This document shows, in pieces, positions 58,953-64,000 of a stretch of DNA of 64,000 bases. The translations under genes were made by a program, and so were the position numbers. Origin of the DNA: G025836975 sp048751585 (lineage in GTDB: Bacteria; Pseudomonadota; Gammaproteobacteria; Burkholderiales; Burkholderiaceae_B); assembly GCF_048751585.1 (NCBI RefSeq), contig NZ_JAZHOB010000006.1:248001-312000 (forward strand), written 5' to 3'. Each line of letters starts with the position of its first letter. Positions within the stretch are counted from its first letter, which is position 1. The notes under the pieces are model-generated. The model ran no database searches. It saw only the letters and a program-made list of their open reading frames with translations, and was not told the DNA's origin.

Positions 58953-59249
58953 CTAGGCCGGTATAGTATGCGCCGGCTCAACCTCTATGTTGCGCCCCGA
59001 ATGCTCTGCTTGCCATAGCTCATAGTCGGCCTGCATTTGTAGCCACATAATGGCCGTGGGCGCCCGAATCCACTTGGACAAACGTATAGCCAAGTCGGGC
59101 GTCACGCCCGAGCGCCCGTTGATAAAACGCGAAAACTGAACACGCGACACGCCCAGTTGCTCGGCGGCCTGCGTCACCGTCAGCCCAAGCTCCGGCAGAA
59201 CGTCTTCTTTCAGGATGCTGCCCGGATGCGGGGGAGTGTGCATCGGCAT
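58953..59249 (-). CDS. higA: HigA-type antitoxin 2 (XRE family)
   Basis: From ATG 59249 the 98-residue product begins MPMHTPPHPGSILKEDVLPELG and has a helix-turn-helix (VTQAAEQLGVSRVQFSRFINGRSG in part). AGGAG lies seven bases ahead of 59249, favouring it over the ATG at 59255. It follows its toxin by ten bases and converges with ugd. Confidence 0.9.
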   Translation of the reverse strand: MPMHTPPHPGSILKEDVLPELGLTVTQAAEQLGVSRVQFSRFINGRSGVTPDLAIRLSKWIRAPTAIMWLQMQADYELWQAEHSGRNIEVEPAHTIPA

Positions 59250-59259
59250 AATCATGCTC

Positions 59260-59541
59260 CTAGTGATAGTCCTGGTAATCCACCAGAACGGCGTCCCGTC
59301 CGTCAAACATGAACGTAAGCCGCCAATTGCCATTTACCCATACCGACCAATGGCCTTGCAGGTCAGCACCTTGCAAAGGGTGCAGCCGCCAACCAGGCAC
59401 ATCCATATCTTTAGGTTCGGCGGCGCGGTTCAGTGCAAGCAATTGACGCTGAAGCTTACCTGCATGCGCGGCCTGTATCTTGGCCTTGGAGCCGGTCTCG
59501 AAGAACATCTGGATGCCCTTGTGGCGAAAGCTCTTGATCAT
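59260..59541 (-). CDS. higB: HigB-type toxin 2 (RelE/ParE superfamily)
   Basis: The 93-residue product shares FRHKGIQMFF, LHPLQGADLQGHWSV, NGNWRLTF and LVDYQDYH with toxin 1 at 56842. It is complete and has an intact partner. The operator/promoter dyad abuts the start codon, and there is no room for a ribosome-binding site between -10 and ATG. Confidence 0.92.
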   Translation of the reverse strand: MIKSFRHKGIQMFFETGSKAKIQAAHAGKLQRQLLALNRAAEPKDMDVPGWRLHPLQGADLQGHWSVWVNGNWRLTFMFDGRDAVLVDYQDYH

Positions 59542-59546
59542 TTGCT

Positions 59547-59575
59547 ATTGTATCTTGTGTAGATACACGATACAA
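59547..59575 (-). promoter_or_regulatory. Promoter/operator of higBA module 2
   Basis: On the minus strand TTGTAT (59575-59570), 17 bases and TACAAT (59552-59547) end five bases before the higB ATG. The 28 bases 59548-59575 form a near-perfect dyad with outer arms TTGTATC / GATACAA. The same hexamers and spacing occur before module 1. Confidence 0.7.
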
Positions 59576-59671
59576 CACTACAGTCGCTTGTTCTGCACCG
59601 GCCGCTTGGCGCTACGCATGACTGCCTGTAGCTCTTTCAGGAATACCGGTTTATGCCCAGTCGGTCCGGCA

Positions 59672-59785
59672 TCAATGCTTTGATTTGTCTGAATGGATTC
59701 CGTCTGAGAAATAAAAGACATAGCCGGCAACAGCCATGAAGGCAACAAACAGGCCACCGGTAGTCAGGATAAATGCAGTGGTCAT
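59672..59785 (-). CDS. Possible 37-residue single-helix membrane protein
   Basis: A short frame starting MTTAFILTTGGLFVAF and ending in a charged tail (HSDKSKH) predicts one membrane helix. It begins two bases after the stop of a similar short frame at 59788. I do not recognise either family. The pairing and hydrophobic/charged layout favour real small proteins, but no ribosome site is strong. Confidence 0.35.
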   Translation of the reverse strand: MTTAFILTTGGLFVAFMAVAGYVFYFSDGIHSDKSKH

Positions 59786-59787
59786 TG

Positions 59788-59895
59788 TTAACCCTTATCA
59801 ATGCGCCTGTGCGTTAATGCGAACCCTAGCCAAATTGTAAATCCAGACATTACAAGAATCAACGCCGCGCTGGCAGCGACATGCGCTTGAGGCAT
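59788..59895 (-). CDS. Possible 35-residue single-helix membrane protein
   Basis: The frame starts MPQAHVAASAALILVM and ends THRRIDKG, with one likely membrane helix and a basic end, reminiscent in size of small transporter subunits. It is the 3' part of a longer frame whose 5' part looks like antitoxin debris, so it may simply be the tail of a pseudogene. Confidence 0.35.
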   Translation of the reverse strand: MPQAHVAASAALILVMSGFTIWLGFALTHRRIDKG

Positions 59896-60135
59896 GATAA
59901 CGCCAACATAGCCTATGCCTGCTGCCCTGACTCCGACTTTACGAAGATGTTCGGTCCAGGGGCATCCTTGGTTTTGCCATCCGGCTTTGAACAGTCCGAT
60001 AACCTCGGCGAAATAGCATATGGATACCTGGTTTTTAGGCCTTGCTTTGGGCGGGCGTCCGTGGCGCGGTCGCAAGGCAGCCAATTCCGCATCGCTGAAA
60101 GGCGGATTATCCGCATCCGCCAGCGCAGCGGGCAA
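59896..60135 (-). pseudogene. Remnant of a BrnA/DUF4415-like antitoxin gene
   Basis: The reading DADNPPFSDAELAALRPRHG, RPPKARPKNQVSI, then EVIGLFKAGW resembles BrnA/DUF4415-type antitoxins (acidic N-terminal part, RGRPP..PK.QVSIR and F-x-A-x-G-x-GWQ end). The start is absent (an in-frame stop lies just upstream of a TTG), and after GWQ the sequence no longer follows the family. No BrnT-like toxin is seen next to it. I infer a decayed toxin-antitoxin locus. Confidence 0.5.
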
Positions 60136-60348
60136 GCGACGCTACTCTATCGACAAGGTGGTTAAGCCAATTCCGATGCGTGTCACGGTTTAGCTATTCA
60201 CACAGACTGGATGTCGATTTGATCGCTATTTCGGATATTGAGATATCCAAACTGCCGCTATATTTGCAGCTTCTATAGTGCTAACTGGATGATTCTTGCT
60301 CTCCAGCTTCATTTTTCTTCGTACAAAACATTATTTTCAGGACCCAAG
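60136..60348. other. Gene-free stretch before the CDP-sugar genes
   Basis: About 213 bases between the antitoxin remnant and rfbF. Base composition falls towards AT-rich here. I see an AGGA ribosome site for rfbF at about 60338 but no confident promoter. It appears to be the edge of the polysaccharide locus. Confidence 0.4.
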
Positions 60349-61119
60349 GTGAAAGCCGTTATTCTCGCGGGAGGGCTTGGTACCCGCATTTCCGAGGAAA
60401 CACATCTCAAGCCTAAGCCCATGGTGGAAATTGGCGGTAAGCCAATACTCTGGCACATCATGAAGATGTATTCCCATTATGGAATTCATGAGTTTGTGAT
60501 TTGTTGTGGTTATAAGGGGTATGTGGTTAAGGAGTATTTTGCCAACTATTTCTTGCATATGTCCGATGTAACGTTTGACATGACCAATAACGGCATGCAG
60601 GTCCATCATCAGCATGCTGAACCGTGGCGGGTTACCCTGGTGGATACGGGCGAAAACACTATGACGGGGGGGCGCTTAAAACGCGTGGCGGGATATTTAC
60701 AGGATGAAGAAGCATTTTGCTTTACTTACGGTGATGGGGTAAGCGATGTGAATATTGCCTCCTGCATAAAATTTCATCGTGAACATGGAAAGTTGGCCAC
60801 CGTCACAGCAGTGCGGCCGCCTGGTAGATATGGCGCCTTAAGGCGCCATGGTGACAGCGTTACCGGTTTTATGGAAAAACCGCGTGGCGATGGTGGGTTC
60901 ATCAACGGGGGGTTTTTCGTGCTTTCCCCCAAATGCATAGAGATGATTTATGGTGATGAAACCAGTTGGGAGCAAGAACCCCTGGCCCAATTATGCGAGC
61001 TTGACGAATTGATGGCATTCGAGCATAGCGGCTTCTGGCAACCCATGGATACCTTACGGGAAAAGAATTTGCTGGAGGATCTATGGCAGACGGGGCGAGC
61101 TCCATGGAAAGCTTGGTGA
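60349..61119 (+). CDS. rfbF: Glucose-1-phosphate cytidylyltransferase
   Basis: The enzyme makes CDP-glucose from glucose-1-phosphate and CTP, the first step to CDP-6-deoxyhexoses. From GTG 60349 it has 256 residues with the nucleotidyltransferase signature LAGGLGTRISEETHLKPKP and MVEIGGKPILWHIMKMYS. An upstream reading from 60238 lacks family likeness. GC content is lower than in the flagellar genes. The next gene overlaps its end. Confidence 0.94.
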   Translation: MKAVILAGGLGTRISEETHLKPKPMVEIGGKPILWHIMKMYSHYGIHEFVICCGYKGYVVKEYFANYFLHMSDVTFDMTNNGMQVHHQHAEPWRVTLVDTGENTMTGGRLKRVAGYLQDEEAFCFTYGDGVSDVNIASCIKFHREHGKLATVTAVRPPGRYGALRRHGDSVTGFMEKPRGDGGFINGGFFVLSPKCIEMIYGDETSWEQEPLAQLCELDELMAFEHSGFWQPMDTLREKNLLEDLWQTGRAPWKAW

Positions 61120-62189
61120 AAACCTCAATGGTGTCGCCCAAATTTTGGAAAGGAAAACGAGTATTGCTTACTGGGCACACTGGGTTTAAGGGCGGGTGGT
61201 TAGCTCTCTGGTTAGCTCAATTAGGCGCTCGCGTGACTGGCATCGCTTTACCGCCAAATACCGCTCCAAATCTTTATGCTCTGGCGGATATTGAGAAGGC
61301 TCTTGACAGCAATTTCTGTGATATACGGGACGCTGTGCGGGTCGCAGGCATCGTAAGGCAAGCCAAGCCGGAAATTGTCTTTCATATGGCAGCTCAGCCT
61401 TTGGTCAGGGCGAGTTACGAAGATCCTATCGGTACTTTCGCCAGCAATGTACAAGGTACGGTGCACGTCTTGGACGCATTGCGAGGCATCGATAGTGTAC
61501 GTATCGCGGTAATGATAACCACCGATAAGGTGTATTCGCCGCAGCAGTCTTCGTATCCCTATAGAGAGACTGACCGCTTGGGCGGCCATGACCCCTACAG
61601 CGCCAGCAAGGCGGCTAGTGAACTTGTCATCGAAAGTTATCGGTCCGCTTTTTTATCTGCTCAAGGCGTAGCGGTTGCCAGCGCGCGTGCGGGTAATGTC
61701 ATCGGGGGGGGCGATTGGTCTATAGATCGCTTAATACCGGATGCCGTTCGAGCATGGCAAAGTAACTCAACTCTTGAGATTCGTCGACCGCAAGCCATAC
61801 GCCCTTGGCAGCATGTGTTGGAACCATTGTCCGGATACTTGGCTTTGGCAGAGCGATTGTGGGACACACCCTCCTTGCCAACGGCCTACAACTTCGGGCC
61901 TACGCCTCATGAGGCGGCGACCGTGAGCCGGGTTGTTTCCTTGGCTCGGGAAGTATATGGCTGCGGTAACGTCCGTTATAGCGATGACATCAACCAGGGA
62001 CCGTACGAAGCTGGCTGGCTGGCACTTGAAACATCTTTAAGTCGTAATGTTCTGGGCATATATCCACGTTGGTCATTGCGGGAGGCTGTCGAGCGCACTG
62101 TGCTTTGGTACCGCTCGCAAAATGAAGGGATGGATGCGCGTCTGTTATGTGAAGCGGATATTGCAGCTTATATGAGTGCGTCAATTTGA
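61083..62189 (+). CDS. rfbG: CDP-glucose 4,6-dehydratase
   Basis: A short-chain dehydrogenase/reductase converting CDP-glucose to CDP-4-keto-6-deoxyglucose. It has the NAD motif GHTGFKGGW and the catalytic YSASKAASE. ATG 61083 has GGAGG four bases ahead and gives 368 residues, overlapping rfbF by 37 bases; family alignment would also fit a start at 61128 (MVSPKFWKGKR). Rossmann and catalytic residues are intact. Confidence 0.93.
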   Translation: MADGASSMESLVKTSMVSPKFWKGKRVLLTGHTGFKGGWLALWLAQLGARVTGIALPPNTAPNLYALADIEKALDSNFCDIRDAVRVAGIVRQAKPEIVFHMAAQPLVRASYEDPIGTFASNVQGTVHVLDALRGIDSVRIAVMITTDKVYSPQQSSYPYRETDRLGGHDPYSASKAASELVIESYRSAFLSAQGVAVASARAGNVIGGGDWSIDRLIPDAVRAWQSNSTLEIRRPQAIRPWQHVLEPLSGYLALAERLWDTPSLPTAYNFGPTPHEAATVSRVVSLAREVYGCGNVRYSDDINQGPYEAGWLALETSLSRNVLGIYPRWSLREAVERTVLWYRSQNEGMDARLLCEADIAAYMSASI

Positions 62190-62208
62190 ATGATGGTGTC
62201 GGAAGATT

Positions 62209-62790
62209 ATGGAAACCTCTCGATTTAGTTTTGCGCAGACACCTTTGAAAGGCGTTTGGCAGGTTAACCGCAAACCTATTCGCGATGAGCGAGGTTTCTT
62301 TACGCGGTTTTACTGTGAAGATGAGTTTTCAGCTATTGGACTACAAGGCGTTCCTACTCAGATCAACCATTCATGGTCTGATTTGCAAGGGACCGTCAGA
62401 GGGATGCATTTTCAATATGCTCCCAACGCTGAAAGCAAAATTGTCACCTGCTTACACGGAGAAGTGTTTGATGTCGCTGTCGATTTACGTGCGGCCTCGC
62501 CAACATTTTTAAACTGGTTCGGCGTGACGTTGTCTGCAGAAAGCCAGAACAGCCTTGTAATTCCACCAGGGGTTGCACATGGGTTTCAGACATTGACGCC
62601 TGAAGCCGAAGTATTTTATTTAGTGACGACGCAATACAGTCCCGAACATGAAGGTGGCCTTAATCCTTTTGATCCAATGATCAATATTGCATGGCCAGTA
62701 CCGGTCAGCGAGGTATCTGCACGCGATCGTCAACGCCCATTCCTGGAGGGCAAGTTTGCAGGAGTGGATATGGCTGGAGCTTCGCTGTGA
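62209..62790 (+). CDS. dTDP-4-dehydrorhamnose 3,5-epimerase-like (RmlC family) CDP-sugar epimerase
   Basis: The 193-residue cupin enzyme has the RmlC-type catalytic His in VRGMHFQ, IPPGVAHGFQTL, and the Tyr/Glu region TTQYSPEHEGG. In a CDP-glucose cluster it most likely epimerises CDP-4-keto-6-deoxyglucose at C3 and/or C5 rather than a dTDP-sugar. It is coupled to the next gene by a four-base overlap (GTGA). Confidence 0.88.
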   Translation: METSRFSFAQTPLKGVWQVNRKPIRDERGFFTRFYCEDEFSAIGLQGVPTQINHSWSDLQGTVRGMHFQYAPNAESKIVTCLHGEVFDVAVDLRAASPTFLNWFGVTLSAESQNSLVIPPGVAHGFQTLTPEAEVFYLVTTQYSPEHEGGLNPFDPMINIAWPVPVSEVSARDRQRPFLEGKFAGVDMAGASL

Positions 62791-63614
62791 CCGCAGGACA
62801 CTATACGGTATTAGGGGGGGGCGGATTTATTGGTAGCCACTTGCTGCGTTATTTACGGCAAAATGATCATCAGTGCTTTTCCCCCTTACGCGGTGATGAT
62901 TCTTTATTCAACTCTTCGCTTGGCCATGTTATCTACTGCGTTGGCTTGACTGCCGATTTTCGTAGCAGGCCGCTGGACACCGTCGAAGCCCATGTGTGTT
63001 TGCTACGTCGCTTGCTTGAGCAGGCTGAATTCGAATCGTTAACGTATCTGTCCAGCACCCGCGTGTACGCCGGTGCAACCGCCACGGATGAAAGCTCCAC
63101 TTTGCATGTAAACCCTAATCAGCCAGGTGATTTATACAATTTGTCCAAGCTGATGGGAGAATCCCTATGCTTGCATGGCGGGCGTGCTAATACGCGCGTT
63201 GCCCGTTTGTCGAATATTGTTGGCTTGCGCCCCGATCCCGACATTTTTATTGACCAGCTTCTTGAAGAGGGAAGGAAGACCGGGCGGATACTATTGCGTA
63301 CAGCGCTCAGTTCTCGTAAGGACTATTTGTATATCGACGATGCTGTGTCCGCTTTAGCGCTTATCGCCGCATCGAAGGCCCAAGGGATTATCAATGTCGC
63401 CAGCGGCGAAGCTGTCGATAACCAACAGATAGTTCGCATCTTGGAGTCTGATATGGGATTCATTGTGGATGTGGCGGCTAACGCGCCCGCATGGGATTTC
63501 ACAGCAATTGATATAAACCGGTTGAAAGACGAGTTTGCCATTCAACCCCGCTTGTTTTCTGATTATTTTCCTGAATTTCTTAAACTATATCGCCGCAATA
63601 AAGGCTTTTTATGA
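62787..63614 (+). CDS. NAD-dependent sugar-nucleotide epimerase/reductase
   Basis: From GTG 62787 the product has 275 residues: GGGGFIGSHLL for NAD(P), LSSTRVYAG, and the catalytic YNLSKLMGE. After a keto-sugar epimerase it is probably the 4-reductase that completes a CDP-6-deoxyhexose, but which sugar cannot be told. It overlaps both neighbours by four bases (GTGA and ATGA), so the block is one operon. Confidence 0.85.
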   Translation: MTAGHYTVLGGGGFIGSHLLRYLRQNDHQCFSPLRGDDSLFNSSLGHVIYCVGLTADFRSRPLDTVEAHVCLLRRLLEQAEFESLTYLSSTRVYAGATATDESSTLHVNPNQPGDLYNLSKLMGESLCLHGGRANTRVARLSNIVGLRPDPDIFIDQLLEEGRKTGRILLRTALSSRKDYLYIDDAVSALALIAASKAQGIINVASGEAVDNQQIVRILESDMGFIVDVAANAPAWDFTAIDINRLKDEFAIQPRLFSDYFPEFLKLYRRNKGFL

Positions 63615-64000
63615 CTTACCTAGAAACCACGCCAGACGCAGCTGCAGATTATCGGGCTGAAAAGCAAGCCCGAATCACTGGATTTGCAAGCGATGCGGAA
63701 TTTCGGGCTCTATCGGTAGCTTGGCGCGCCAAAGCGCTTGAGCGAAAGTATATGAATAATTTCTCGTGGCTGGGCCGGCCGATGATCCAATTGCCAACTG
63801 ATGCTATGGCGATTCAGGAAATTATTTGGGCGGTAAAACCAGACTTGGTGATTGAGACCGGTGTAGCCCATGGAGGTTCCGTGATTCTGTCTGCGTCAAT
63901 GTTACAGCTTTTGGGACATGGCGAAGTGGTCGGCATCGACATTGATATTCGCTCGCATAATCGCAGCGCAATCCAAAATCATCCCATGGCGCACCGTATT
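63611..64000 (+). CDS. CmcI-family protein, N-terminal part
   Basis: The frame opens at ATG 63611 (overlapping the previous stop) and runs off the right edge without a stop; 130 residues are visible. The segments WLGRPMIQLPTDAMAIQEII, KPDLVIETGVAHGGSVILSA and VVGIDIDIRSHN match the cephalosporin-hydroxylase/O-methyltransferase-like (CmcI) family found in sugar clusters. A sugar methyltransferase role is plausible. The 3' end lies outside the window. Confidence 0.85.
   Translation, partial: MTYLETTPDAAADYRAEKQARITGFASDAEFRALSVAWRAKALERKYMNNFSWLGRPMIQLPTDAMAIQEIIWAVKPDLVIETGVAHGGSVILSASMLQLLGHGEVVGIDIDIRSHNRSAIQNHPMAHRI

Noticed and set aside
1..64000. tRNA, rRNA, CRISPR arrays, insertion sequences, prophage
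   Set aside because: None recognised: no transposase or integrase frames, no regularly spaced repeats, no rRNA segments. A tRNA scan was not possible by eye at full sensitivity.

Overview
This window is a flagellar and chemotaxis gene cluster of about 54 kb. It is followed by a toxin-antitoxin-rich junction and the start of a surface-polysaccharide (CDP-sugar) locus. The gene order (flhDC-motAB-cheAW-mcp-cheRBYZ-flhBAF, flgNMA / flgBCDEFGHIJKL, fliRQPONMLKJIHGF / fliE, fliTSD-flaG / fliA), the FlhDC master regulator, the GC-rich core and the protein style point to a betaproteobacterium of the Alcaligenaceae (Bordetella / Achromobacter / Pusillimonas relatives). This is inferred from sequence recognition and synteny; no search was run.

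Layout. 1-1394: the 3' part of glpD and a convergent NlpC/P60 lipoprotein. 1395-2756: an AT-rich control region, flhDC and a terminator. 2830-14056: motor (motAB) and the chemotaxis operon, ending in an unusual soluble receptor. 14160-19785: export gate (flhBA) and a very long FlhF. A 34-bp perfect dyad separates these from flgN-flgM-flgA, read leftward. 21683-32561: rod, hook, rings and junction proteins. 32636-36464: two receptors with a lipoprotein between them. 36549-47849, leftward: export gate, C-ring, FliK, ATPase complex and MS-ring. 48187-53171: fliE, then a leftward operon flaG-fliD-fliS-fliT with a second FliK-like gene and an FlhB-C-terminal paralogue. 53366-56603: fliA, a hemerythrin-like gene behind an NsrR-like site, and a fourth membrane receptor. 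56809-60135: two related higBA modules on either side of ugd, then antitoxin debris. 60349-64000: CDP-glucose pathway genes (rfbF, rfbG, an epimerase, a reductase) and the start of a CmcI-like enzyme, all visibly less GC-rich than the flagellar genes.

How it works together. FlhDC should switch on the hook-basal-body and fli operons, and FliA (sigma-28) is released when FlgM is exported. Near-consensus sigma-28 promoters are readable in front of flgM, flgK and flaG. CheA/W/R/B/Y/Z serve at least five receptors encoded here. No flagellin gene (fliC) and no flhG is present in the window, so the filament protein must be encoded elsewhere.

The items most worth following up are: the receptor with a C-terminal sensor and no membrane segment; the FlhF C-terminal extension of about 395 residues; the nearly identical 897-bp signalling modules in two receptors; the matching TTGTAT-N17-TACAAT promoter/dyads that abut the start codons of both higB genes; the NsrR-like site before the hemerythrin gene; and the FliK2/FlhB2 pair.
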